The notes under the pieces: model-generated
The model's database searches: none
What the model saw: the letters and a program-made list of their open reading frames with translations, nothing else
Told to the model about the DNA's origin: nothing
Part shown: one piece after another, positions 1-6,447 of the stretch
Layout: each line of letters starts with the position of its first letter
Numbering within the stretch: position 1 is the first letter of the stretch
Position numbers and translations under genes: made by a program
Origin: JAPUDQ01 sp049644865
GTDB taxonomy: Bacteria > Patescibacteriota > Saccharimonadia > Saccharimonadales > Saccharimonadaceae
DNA length: 15,428 bases
Assembly (NCBI GenBank): GCA_049644865.1
Contig: JBARSV010000028.1
Location: 1-15,428, forward strand
Reading direction: 5' to 3'

Positions 1-142
1 CCCGTCGCCACTTCTTTCAAAGCATAGCTCCAAAAGAGCTGTCCATCTCTAAAGGCGTCGCGCTATCGCTCGCGTGTCGCCGCTTTGCTCCAAACAGGAG
101 TATTTATGTCGAGCTAGGGTTTATATAGTATAATTATACGCA
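1..142. other. Intergenic stretch with hairpins downstream of the glycosyltransferase
   Basis: No coding region is supported here. It holds a small hairpin (AGCTC at 26-30 with GAGCT at 36-40), a larger GC-rich imperfect hairpin (54-62 with 71-81) and a 12-bp perfect palindrome at 128-139 (GTATAATTATAC) just past the stop codon of the minus-strand glycosyltransferase. These may help end that transcript, but no clear U-tract is seen. An AGGAG followed by ATG at 107 on the plus strand opens only a three-codon frame. Confidence 0.5.
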
Positions 143-1762
143 TCATTCTATGTGAGCAATAACGGCCTTATCTGTGACATCAAACCGATCAAGATAGCGA
201 GCCAGCAATAAACGAGTCTGAGAATTCAGCGCAGCAATGGAACCATAGACAATACTTGTAGCTGGCATCAATAGCCACTGTAGTACCATCCAGATATTTC
301 GATGCCGTCGGTAGCGCCGTGGCCGTGGCGGTAATAATCGAAAGGCAATGAAAACCTGCACGAAGAGTCCACCTGTCGCGATCTGTTGAATTGCGCTAAC
401 AGTCGTTGGGAGTTGGTGTGCAATAATACTACGATTCGATTCTTCACTTAATAGTATCGGCCCAAATGCGCCAGCAATAATTATTATCGAGCTTGCCGCC
501 CAAGAAACATGCCCTTCGATCAAGCGAAAAAGTTTTGCAAAGCTATCAAAGAACGGTACGGTACGATGACGGTGTAATATATGAGTAGCGACATAGGCTA
601 TATCTGATGCCCCATAAGCCCAGCGCTGGACTTGCTTAAACTGTGATATCAGAGTCTTACGGTAATTATCGGATAGAACTGCATCTTGATAAATCGGTAA
701 ATAGATTGGTACAACACTATACTTGCCGTCAAAGTAAAAATAGCTTCGCCAAAACTGATGCCCATCTTCTACAATTGTGCGTACACTCCAAAAATTCATG
801 GCAGCTAGGGCCTCCATACCTTGCGAATGGGATGCAAAGTTGCGCAACAGATGCGGACGAAGGCTGCTAATAATATTCCAGAATGAGTTACCAGTGGCGA
901 TAACCCGCATAGGCGCAGGCACATCCCAAATATTATTGAGGAACAACGTCAAGGGCTGAAAAGCAGCGTGTAGAGGATCAGGGTGGACAATATACTCATA
1001 GGTTAGAGATGCAAGGTAACTTCTGTGAGGACGGTTATCACTATCGAGCGTCGTAACAATCACGTGCTCATTGGGTATCCCACGCTTTTTTAAATGCCTT
1101 TCCAGCCGTCGACCAGCATATGATATGTTAGCCCCCTTGCCTTGGACCTCTCCTGCAATACCTTTCCTGTGCTTATAAATCAACATGTCATGGAATTTGT
1201 GTTTATACTCGTTGTGCAGCGCCCGAGCAGTCACCTCAATCTCATGACCGCCGCGCTCTTCATACGTCAGGACAAGAATTATCCGCTTTGTGTCGTAATC
1301 ACTCGCTAAGACAGACTGAATGGTAGGCTCTAAAACTTCGCGTTTTTCATTATAAGTAGCAATAATGACTGCGTTGTACATATCAGACGGCTTGAGACGG
1401 TTCCTTCTTGATGCCATAGCCATTAGCTGTTGCTTGTGATATTGCAGATACTCACCGTTCGAACTCACGCCATTATCCAAAGATGCTTGAGGGTCTTCTA
1501 AGTCGTGTAGCCGGCTATTCCAGTCGATCTGTTGAGCGCGTTGCAAAACACCATACCCCTGAATGGTACGAGCGGCCATAGCAATCGCCTTTACAAAATA
1601 GGTAATGATATATAACACAATAAAGATAGCCGCCCACAGTGGGTTGATGACACTCAAAACAAATGGTAATGCAATCATACTGAAACTCAACATTCCAGGT
1701 AGCATTTCAAAAAAACGATAGAGTGGCTTGCGCTTTCCGATGGGTATCTCAATATCTGACAT
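143..1762 (-). CDS. Membrane-bound family 2 glycosyltransferase (cellulose synthase-like)
   Basis: A 539-residue inner-membrane glycosyltransferase that should transfer a sugar from a nucleotide donor on the cytoplasmic face, probably for a surface polysaccharide or glycolipid. Two helices lie at about 22-60. The GT-A domain starts at AVIIATYNEKRE (131-142), with the metal-binding DSD at 240-242, the acceptor-side ED at 332-333 and the QxxRW motif (Q377, R380, W381) typical of processive GT2 enzymes. Three further helices lie at about 420-438, 460-477 and 490-512. GAGG lies 8 nt before the ATG. The start abuts the stop of the upstream small membrane protein (TAGATG), so the two are surely co-translated. 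The stop is TGA. The product sugar cannot be told from sequence; QxxRW suggests, but does not prove, polymer synthesis. Confidence 0.9.
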   Translation of the reverse strand: MSDIEIPIGKRKPLYRFFEMLPGMLSFSMIALPFVLSVINPLWAAIFIVLYIITYFVKAIAMAARTIQGYGVLQRAQQIDWNSRLHDLEDPQASLDNGVSSNGEYLQYHKQQLMAMASRRNRLKPSDMYNAVIIATYNEKREVLEPTIQSVLASDYDTKRIILVLTYEERGGHEIEVTARALHNEYKHKFHDMLIYKHRKGIAGEVQGKGANISYAGRRLERHLKKRGIPNEHVIVTTLDSDNRPHRSYLASLTYEYIVHPDPLHAAFQPLTLFLNNIWDVPAPMRVIATGNSFWNIISSLRPHLLRNFASHSQGMEALAAMNFWSVRTIVEDGHQFWRSYFYFDGKYSVVPIYLPIYQDAVLSDNYRKTLISQFKQVQRWAYGASDIAYVATHILHRHRTVPFFDSFAKLFRLIEGHVSWAASSIIIIAGAFGPILLSEESNRSIIAHQLPTTVSAIQQIATGGLFVQVFIAFRLLPPRPRRYRRHRNIWMVLQWLLMPATSIVYGSIAALNSQTRLLLARYLDRFDVTDKAVIAHIE

Positions 1763-2137
1763 CTACTGCCTCAATGACACAACCTTAAATAAGCCCATAC
1801 TGAACAAACATAGTACTGACAAGATAATGAGCCCCAGATAAATAAAACCTAGTGCAAAACCGCGACCGCGCTGACGATAGAGTTTCGCACTAATAAGTAG
1901 GTGAAGTACCGACACAAGAGCTGCGAAAATTGGAAAATTCAGCAGATAGAACCACTGACCGAGGCTAATCTCTCGAGGATCAAAACCGGAATACTTTATG
2001 GGCACATTAAGTTCGTTTGGTCGTATATTAAGCATTGAGATAATTAGTACGAAAAATGCCATCAATAACATCATTGCTAGTGAGGTAGTATAAACTCTAT
2101 CACGTAGAAGTTCTTTTATTGCCAAAGCTCTGAACAT
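1763..2137 (-). CDS. Small three-helix membrane protein of unknown function
   Basis: A 124-residue protein I do not recognise as a named family. Three hydrophobic helices are visible at about 17-36, 67-86 and 95-116. Between helix 1 and helix 2 is a polar loop of about 30 residues with the segment NVPIKYSGFDP, which looks extracytoplasmic. The end is basic (LYRQRGRG at 86-93 before the last helix). The frame is open further upstream, but those extra residues would be translated through tRNA-Gly. The ATG at 2137 has a GAAGGGG Shine-Dalgarno-like stretch and a -10 box just before it, so I chose this start. Its stop directly abuts the glycosyltransferase start, suggesting an accessory role for that enzyme, which is inference. 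Confidence 0.75.
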   Translation of the reverse strand: MFRALAIKELLRDRVYTTSLAMMLLMAFFVLIISMLNIRPNELNVPIKYSGFDPREISLGQWFYLLNFPIFAALVSVLHLLISAKLYRQRGRGFALGFIYLGLIILSVLCLFSMGLFKVVSLRQ

Positions 2138-2151
2138 AATAGCCCCTTCGT

Positions 2152-2157
2152 AGTATA
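2152..2157 (-). promoter_or_regulatory. -10 box (TATACT) for the small membrane protein/glycosyltransferase pair
   Basis: TATACT on the minus strand lies 6 nt past the CCA end of tRNA-Gly and 14 nt before the ATG at 2137. No convincing -35 is seen, because that region is the tRNA gene. Read-through from the tRNA promoter is an alternative source of this transcript. Confidence 0.5.
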
Positions 2158-2163
2158 CACTGT

Positions 2164-2238
2164 TGGTGCGGGTAGAGGGAGTCGAACCCTCGTCTCTACC
2201 TTGGGAAGGTAGCATAATAGCCGTTATACGATACCCGC
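2164..2238 (-). tRNA. tRNA-Gly (anticodon CCC)
   Basis: A complete cloverleaf on the minus strand. The acceptor GCGGGTA (2232-2238) pairs with TACCCGC (2168-2174). The anticodon stem CTACC/GGTAG closes a TTCCCAA loop, giving anticodon CCC for GGG codons. The T-arm has GGTTCGA, the discriminator is A, and CCA is encoded at 2164-2166. A -10-like TATTAT lies upstream. The 5' portion is repeated at 2363-2416. Confidence 0.93.
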
Positions 2239-2262
2239 TCGAACTATATAATACCATGGGTT

Positions 2263-2570
2263 CGACTCTGGAGTCGGCCACGTCCCGCGGCCCCGCGATT
2301 TCACGATTGAAAACATGGTTTTCATCGGAAAGTCGCCTTGCGAACTGCCACTGGCAGTTCTCACCCTCGTCTCTACCTTGGGAAGGTAGCTTGGGTAGCC
2401 GTTATACGATACCCGCATTTGTTGCCTGGGCAACAAATGCATTTGTCATTGATCATTGGTTGAGCGGCAAAAGCCGCTTACTATATTCTCTATAAAAGCT
2501 ACGCTTTTATAGAGGCAAGAAATGATAAATGTTAAATGACACCTGCTAAATGCTTTGCCTCTGGCAAAGC
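2263..2570. repeat. Cluster of consecutive short-loop hairpins between tRNA-Gly and tRNA-Thr
   Basis: Inverted repeats found by eye, in order: CGACTC/GAGTCG (2263-2276); CGCGG/CCGCG (2286-2297); TGAAAAC/GTTTTCA, loop ATG (2308-2324); GAACTGCCA/TGGCAGTTC around one C (2342-2360); GCATTTGTTGCC/GGCAACAAATGC around TG (2415-2440); AGCGGC/GCCGCT, loop AAAA (2463-2478); CTCTATAAAAGC/GCTTTTATAGAG, loop TAC (2488-2514); GCTTTGCC/GGCAAAGC, loop TCT (2552-2570). The last sits one base past the CCA end of tRNA-Thr and may end its transcript. The stems differ in sequence, so they are not copies of one repeat. No reading frame is supported here. Confidence 0.8.
2363..2416 (-). pseudogene. Truncated second copy of tRNA-Gly (5' part only)
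   Basis: On the minus strand this begins with the same acceptor and D-arm start as tRNA-Gly (GCGGGTATCGTATAACGGCTA) and contains the same anticodon arm, variable loop and first T-stem strand, ending at AGGGT. It then departs into a hairpin, so the T-loop and the 3' acceptor strand are missing. The end of the D-arm also differs (CCCAAG in place of TTATG, one base longer). It cannot fold into a full tRNA. Its layout with the intact gene is that of a displaced tRNA 5' fragment after integration into the gene. Confidence 0.8.
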
Positions 2571-2571
2571 C

Positions 2572-2647
2572 TGGAGCCACCTGCCGGGATTGAACCGGCG
2601 ACCTTCTCGTTACGAATGAGATGCTCTACCGACTGAGCTAAGGTGGC
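2572..2647 (-). tRNA. tRNA-Thr (anticodon CGT)
   Basis: A complete cloverleaf. The acceptor GCCACCT pairs with AGGTGGC, the D-arm is GCTC/GAGC, and the loop TTCGTAA gives anticodon CGT for ACG codons. The anticodon stem TCTCA/CGAGA has one A-C mismatch at its loop end. The T-arm is GCCGG/CCGGC with TTCAATC, the discriminator is T, and CCA is encoded at 2572-2574. Confidence 0.93.
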
Positions 2648-2656
2648 GTGACTACA

Positions 2657-2662
2657 ATTATA
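2657..2662 (-). promoter_or_regulatory. -10 box (TATAAT) for tRNA-Thr
   Basis: A perfect TATAAT on the minus strand, 9 nt before the tRNA 5' end, so the transcript would start almost at the mature end. No good -35 is seen. Confidence 0.55.
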
Positions 2663-2754
2663 CCGATTCCCCCCCTGTTGCGGAAGAGGAGAAAATTTGC
2701 TAAGATAACCTAGTCTTTCGCGGACGTTACATACTTGTAACTGCTGCGATGTAC

Positions 2755-2845
2755 CAAATGAAAATTACCTGTTTACAGGAATTTTCATTTGAAAGGAAGA
2801 GACGCGAAGATATCGCCACGTTTTCTGCCACTTGGTTGCAGAAAA
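2755..2845. repeat. Two strong hairpins upstream of tRNA-Asp
   Basis: The first hairpin (2755-2791) pairs CAAATGAAAATT with AATTTTCATTTG and continues into CCTGT/ACAGG, about 17 bp in all with a single bulged A at 2767 and a tiny TT loop. The second (2820-2846) pairs GTTTTCTGC with GCAGAAAAC around a 9-nt loop. Both lie in the 227-nt gap between tRNA-Thr and tRNA-Asp, which otherwise shows no gene. Confidence 0.8.
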
Positions 2846-2874
2846 CTGCGCGAGATCGAAGCGAACTCAAACGC

Positions 2875-2952
2875 GGGCTCGTAGTGAAGCTGGTCTATCA
2901 CGCCTCCCTGTCACGGAGGAGATCGCCGGTTCGAATCCGGTCGGGCCCGCCA
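2875..2952 (+). tRNA. tRNA-Asp (anticodon GTC)
   Basis: A complete cloverleaf on the plus strand. The acceptor GGGCTCG pairs with CGGGCCC with one G-U. The anticodon arm CCTCC-CTGTCAC-GGAGG gives GTC. The T-arm is GCCGG/CCGGT with TTCGAAT. The discriminator is G, as expected for Asp, and CCA is encoded at 2950-2952. The last 19 bases through the CCA and the next G recur exactly at 3122-3140, and 16 of them at 3294-3309. Confidence 0.95.
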
Positions 2953-2962
2953 GTAGAAAACT

Positions 2963-2994
2963 AAACCGCCCATTCATGGGTGGTTTTGATTTCT
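2963..2994 (+). terminator. Rho-independent terminator of tRNA-Asp
   Basis: The 9-bp stem AAACCGCCC/GGGTGGTTT (one G-U) has loop ATTCAT. It starts 10 nt after the CCA end and is followed by a T-rich tail. This is the expected 3' end signal of the tRNA transcript. Confidence 0.8.
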
Positions 2995-3141
2995 ATAGAG
3001 ACGAAGTCTCGAGCCGGATACGAATCGGCGAAGCCGGTACGAATTATGTCAAATCTATTGATTTGACATAATATAGCCGATGTCGGAATAGCTGCAAGCT
3101 AGTCTGACATCGAAGCGTTCCATCCGGTCGGGCCCGCCAGA

Positions 3142-3184
3142 CTGTATATGAAAATCACCCTTCATGGGTGATTTTTGTATACAG
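3142..3184 (+). terminator. Long terminator-like hairpin after the second tRNA-Asp tail copy
   Basis: A 19-bp stem with two G-U pairs (3142-3160 with 3166-3184) and loop TTCAT. The T-run sits inside the 3' arm, as in a terminator. It directly follows a tRNA-Asp 3' fragment with no tRNA body, so it is probably a duplicate of the real tRNA terminator. Confidence 0.7.
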
Positions 3185-3309
3185 ACCGACTGAGTCGTCG
3201 GATACAAACCGGAGGTTCGGCGTAGCGAGCAAAGGAAGCGAAAGCTTGCTTTCGACCCTTTATGAGCGGAGAAGCGAAGCAGCGCTGAGCGCTATCCGGT
3301 CGGGCCCGC

Positions 3310-3383
3310 TGACAGCCGGTCACCAGATAGTTGACAAAAGAATTTGCACAGAAATGTCGCGAAATAATAAGGCAGCGGAATCA
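3310..3383. other. Noncoding gap left of the insertion sequence
   Basis: No gene or strong structure is seen. A TTGACA at 3331-3336 resembles a -35 box, but no good -10 follows at the usual distance. The stretch ends in AATCA (3379-3383), the left copy of the IS target duplication. Confidence 0.5.
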
Positions 3384-4461
3384 TGTCCAGGTTCACACAG
3401 ATAAGCGCCACTTCTAGAATGTAACTCTAGGAGTAGCACATGAAACACACCGGTATACAGACCAGAACTGGCGTCGTTGTTCCAGGGCTGGCGAGCATTC
3501 GGCCAACGATGACCTTAAGCCCAGCGGCTAACCAACGACTGAAATGAGTAGATTACTACCATGCACACGGGAAGAATGCGAGGCTGACCTGTCGCCACTA
3601 TGGCATTGCTCATCGTACCTTTTACCGGTACTATAACCGGTTTAAGCGGCAGGGACTTCGTGGGCTTGAGTCTTACTCGCATCGACCACAGAACGTACGT
3701 CAACCCACCACACCCCATACGGTTGTTGCTGCCATTAAGCAGCTCCGTACCACCAACCCTGAGTATTCCAAGTACAAATTAGCCACTATCCTCAAGCGTG
3801 ACTACGGCTACAGTGTCAGTGCCTCCACCGTTGGCCGAGTCATTACCCGCCACAGCCTGTTCTTTACCAGGCCCATCAAGCCAAAAGGTCATCCACAGCG
3901 TCGTAAACAGATCGAGCGTTTGCGTAAGCCAAAGAGTTTCAGGGCAGCCAAGCCGGGCGATTTAGTCGAAGTGGACGTCAAACACTTACCGTTCTTTGAC
4001 AGCAAGAAGTACGGCTTTGTCGCCATTGACGTTGTCACCAAACAGGCCAGCGTCTATGTCAGTACGAGCATATCTTCCGCCCAGGGTGCACTCGCCTGGA
4101 AGCGAGCGGTGCATGAACTGGGATTACCCAAAGCGGTGCTGACCGACAATGGCAGCGAGAATCTGGGTGCCTTTGCCGCGTTACTCCAAGAACAACCAAC
4201 AACACATTACTGGGCTCGACCACATACCCCAAAAGACAAACCTCATGTCGAGCGCTTTATTGGCACTCTGGAAACCTAATGCCTCCAATGGGGCGGGCTG
4301 GCAGCCAGTAAACAAGAGTAACAGGAGGTCATTGACGAGTGGCTGACCAAGTACCACACCTACCTGCCTCATCAATCCCTCAACTACTTGACGCCAGCTG
4401 AGTACAAGGCCAAACTAGAAGCTGAAGATGTGGCGCTCATCATGTGAACCTCCACAAATCA
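3379..4461 (+). mobile_element. IS481-like insertion sequence with target duplication
   Basis: The element itself is 3384-4456 (1,073 bp). Its ends are 14-bp imperfect inverted repeats: TGTCCAGGTTCACA at the left (3384-3397) and, read inward from the right, TGTGGAGGTTCACA (4443-4456), matching at 12 of 14. Both start with TGT, as is usual for IS481. A perfect 5-bp duplication AATCA lies immediately outside each end (3379-3383 and 4457-4461). It carries one transposase gene whose stop codon lies inside the right repeat. Intact ends and duplication argue for a fairly recent insertion. The element sits between the tRNA array and the promoter of the surface-protein gene. Confidence 0.9.
3440..4447 (+). 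pseudogene. IS481-type DDE transposase with three in-frame stop codons
   Basis: The full gene would encode about 335 residues from the ATG at 3440, which has TAGGAG upstream, to the TGA at 4445. One frame runs the whole way, interrupted only by TGA at 3545-3547, TAA at 4277-4279 and TAA at 4319-4321. The N-terminal helix-turn-helix reads NARLTCRHYGIAHRTFYRYY. The integrase core keeps the first Asp in VEVDVKHLP, the second in LTDNGSEN and the Glu in KPHVERFIGTLE. The C-terminus has the usual LPHQSLNYLTPAEY. Judging from context, the stops replace a Trp and two Gln/Glu codons; TGG to TGA and CAA to TAA would all be C-to-T type changes. As it stands only the middle piece from 3548 to 4279 could be translated, so it is probably inactive. 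Confidence 0.85.
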
Positions 4462-4490
4462 TTGTATTAAGTCATCTTAAGTAGTATACT
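4462..4490 (+). promoter_or_regulatory. Promoter of the surface-protein gene
   Basis: TTGTAT (4462-4467), a 17-nt spacer and TATACT (4485-4490) make the best two-box promoter in the window. Transcription would start near 4497, leaving about 20 nt before the ATG. The -35 begins right after the IS target duplication, so the insertion has replaced everything upstream of this promoter. Confidence 0.65.
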
Positions 4491-4516
4491 TGACCGGTAT
4501 AAACGTAATAACAAAC

Positions 4517-6439
4517 ATGAAAAAAATCCACTTGTTTCTTTCTAAAAAATATCTTGGCATTGTGATCTTGGTGCTTATTATGATTCTATCGCCGCTAGGT
4601 ACCGTAGTACCCGTAGCGGCATCAGTAAGTAATGGCTATTTTACTATGCCATCCACCACAAACGTCGGCAGCACTTTCACTGCGACATTATATGCAACCC
4701 TGTACTCACCCGGCCCAATGTGTGAATTAGGTGCATTGGCCTTTGTCTCAACAAATCTCGAGATAGTTAATGCTACCGCAGGCAACATAAATTGTGGTGC
4801 TCCTTTCATTAATTCAAATCCACAAGATGTCTACTTTAAGTATAGGAAATACGATGTCTACGAAGGCCAAAACGGACAATATAGTATTATCAATATCCAG
4901 ATAAGGGCATTGCGTACAGGAACAGGTACCATACAACTTGATCCTAGCTACGGATACTTTAACTATGACGATTTCATGTATGCAAGCAAGAGTCTTACTA
5001 TTTACGAAGCAACCTGCCCATCAGGACAAACAGGTATACCGCCAAACTGCACTTCTCCACCACCCGATGTCTGTCCTAACATTGCTGGTAGCCAGACCAC
5101 GATACCATCTGGGATGGTAAAAGATGCCAGTGGCAACTGTGTCACACCGAGCACACCACCACCTCCCTCAACATCGCCGCCTCCGACACAAACAACATCT
5201 CCACAAAGAACGTCGCCACAGCCAACATCGCCAGACGTTACGGCACCCCAGAACCCGACAAGTGATGAAACAGACACAATCAGAAATATCAGTATAAGCC
5301 GTTTCCTGACATATGCAACGATATCATGGGATGCGTCGAAGCCACTGCATGACATAGTACTTCGTTATGGCGCCTACGGTAAGTCGGCAGATATTCCGGC
5401 CACCATCACACCTACCGCCAACGGCTTTAGCGCAAAGCTGACCGACCTAAATGTAAGCTCGGGATATTTCTTCACCATTAGCGCCAAGACCGAAAGCAAT
5501 AGCAGTATATCCTACGAAGGAGCACTCTACACAAAAGGTTACCCAATCGAATTAACTATACTTCGTAACAACACGCCACTTGGAAAAACGGAGGTAAAAA
5601 TAAATGGAACGAGCATGATAACTAATAATGAAGGTATCATTACGTTCGATAGAGGTCAGGGTGACTTTAGCGCAGAAGTTATAACAAGCGGCAAAACATA
5701 CAAACAACTATTTACCGTCAAAGCGCTAGATGTAAAGGACGGAGGCATTTCCGCTGATATTCAAAGATTCTCTTTTGACATTGGTAATGTCGTTGCCACC
5801 ACTAATCCTGCACCAAATTGGGCAAATGTCGGCTTCGCCGTCCTTGGTATTATATTGACGGTAGGAATTGCCTTAGGATTTATCACATTAGTGAAGCGGC
5901 GGCGGAACAAACCCAGAGCTGTCAAATCTGTTACTGGTTACTACAGTGATCCAACACCAAAGAGTGTTCATGGTGTACCCCCTCACCTGAGTCCTGAAGC
6001 ACTCGCTGTTATGCGATACCCTGGTAATACATCCGACCAATCACACAATGAGAAAATTAGCCACACCTCGACGACTACCGATATATCTCACGATTCTGGT
6101 AGCGTAAAAACTGGCACATCGTCTGTTCCACCTGCTGATCACTTTGCGCCGTGGCATAAATCAACACATGTGCATTCTAAAAATGATACCGTGCAAATGA
6201 ACCAAAGTTTACTAGGCAGCGATACTACTGCCTTAACAACACCAGCAGCTGACTTGACAATTGCGCACACTGCCAATAACTCTCAAGAGAGTTCTCACGC
6301 CAGTCACAATCTCACATCTAATGATAATGCTGCACCAAAACACCACCATCGAACTGTAAACAATCTCGAGCTTGAGGAGGCGAGTCTAGAAGACATATTT
6401 GAGACTGCCCGCAAATCACATCGCTTTGATAATGTATAA
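4517..6439 (+). CDS. Secreted membrane-anchored surface protein with cohesin-like domain
   Basis: A 640-residue protein not assignable to a named gene. A signal peptide (1-35, KK start, hydrophobic core, VAA before the likely cut) leads to a beta-rich domain at 36-165 resembling cohesin/dockerin-partner folds (GSTFTATLYA, then a TGTGTIQLDP end). After a Cys-containing patch (C167, C178, C186, C208) comes a Pro/Thr/Ser linker (211-255), a fibronectin type III-like domain (about 256-342) and a small carboxypeptidase-regulatory-like beta domain (about 343-405). A helix at 437-459 is followed by KRRRNK, so the last 180 residues are cytoplasmic: Ser/Thr/His-rich, low complexity, ending in an acidic segment. 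An upstream TTG in frame at 4490 overlaps the -10 box, so I use the ATG at 4517; no Shine-Dalgarno is seen. It probably acts in surface adhesion, which is inference. Confidence 0.8.
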   Translation: MKKIHLFLSKKYLGIVILVLIMILSPLGTVVPVAASVSNGYFTMPSTTNVGSTFTATLYATLYSPGPMCELGALAFVSTNLEIVNATAGNINCGAPFINSNPQDVYFKYRKYDVYEGQNGQYSIINIQIRALRTGTGTIQLDPSYGYFNYDDFMYASKSLTIYEATCPSGQTGIPPNCTSPPPDVCPNIAGSQTTIPSGMVKDASGNCVTPSTPPPPSTSPPPTQTTSPQRTSPQPTSPDVTAPQNPTSDETDTIRNISISRFLTYATISWDASKPLHDIVLRYGAYGKSADIPATITPTANGFSAKLTDLNVSSGYFFTISAKTESNSSISYEGALYTKGYPIELTILRNNTPLGKTEVKINGTSMITNNEGIITFDRGQGDFSAEVITSGKTYKQLFTVKALDVKDGGISADIQRFSFDIGNVVATTNPAPNWANVGFAVLGIILTVGIALGFITLVKRRRNKPRAVKSVTGYYSDPTPKSVHGVPPHLSPEALAVMRYPGNTSDQSHNEKISHTSTTTDISHDSGSVKTGTSSVPPADHFAPWHKSTHVHSKNDTVQMNQSLLGSDTTALTTPAADLTIAHTANNSQESSHASHNLTSNDNAAPKHHHRTVNNLELEEASLEDIFETARKSHRFDNV

Positions 6440-6447
6440 CATAACTA

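Larger units (their letters stand above)
2935..3309 (+). repeat. Three direct copies of the tRNA-Asp 3' end bounding two diverged units of 187 and 172 bp
   Basis: ATCCGGTCGGGCCCGCCAG occurs within tRNA-Asp (2935-2953), at 3122-3140, and without its last three bases at 3294-3309. The first two copies are followed by a terminator-like hairpin with a near-identical tip (CCCATTCATGGG and CCCTTCATGGG), then by CGGATACRAAYCGG at 3015-3028 and 3199-3212. That last motif resembles an inverted, diverged T-arm of the same tRNA. Unit bodies are otherwise diverged, with further hairpins at 2998-3010, 3043-3072, 3078-3112 and 3239-3254. Tail copies at fixed spacing fit att-site duplications of small integrated elements, or tandem duplication of a tRNA-tail/terminator module. 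Confidence 0.8.

Noticed and set aside
2138..2281. N-terminal extension of the small membrane protein to 2281
   Set aside because: It would be translated through tRNA-Gly; a Shine-Dalgarno and -10 box point to 2137.
2163..2495. Plus-strand open frame of 110 codons over the tRNA-Gly region
   Set aside because: It is made of tRNA antisense sequence and hairpins, with no protein-like signal.
2749..3071. Two overlapping plus-strand frames across tRNA-Asp
   Set aside because: They read through a long hairpin and the tRNA itself; the residues reflect those structures.
2935..3309. Integron-like attC array or CRISPR
   Set aside because: There are only three tails, no attC core boxes, no cassette genes, and the units are diverged duplicates rather than spacers.
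3545..3547. Reading TGA as an amino acid (alternative code as in SR1/Gracilibacteria)
   Set aside because: The same gene also has two TAA stops, and all other genes fit the standard code; only the glycosyltransferase ends in TGA among intact genes.
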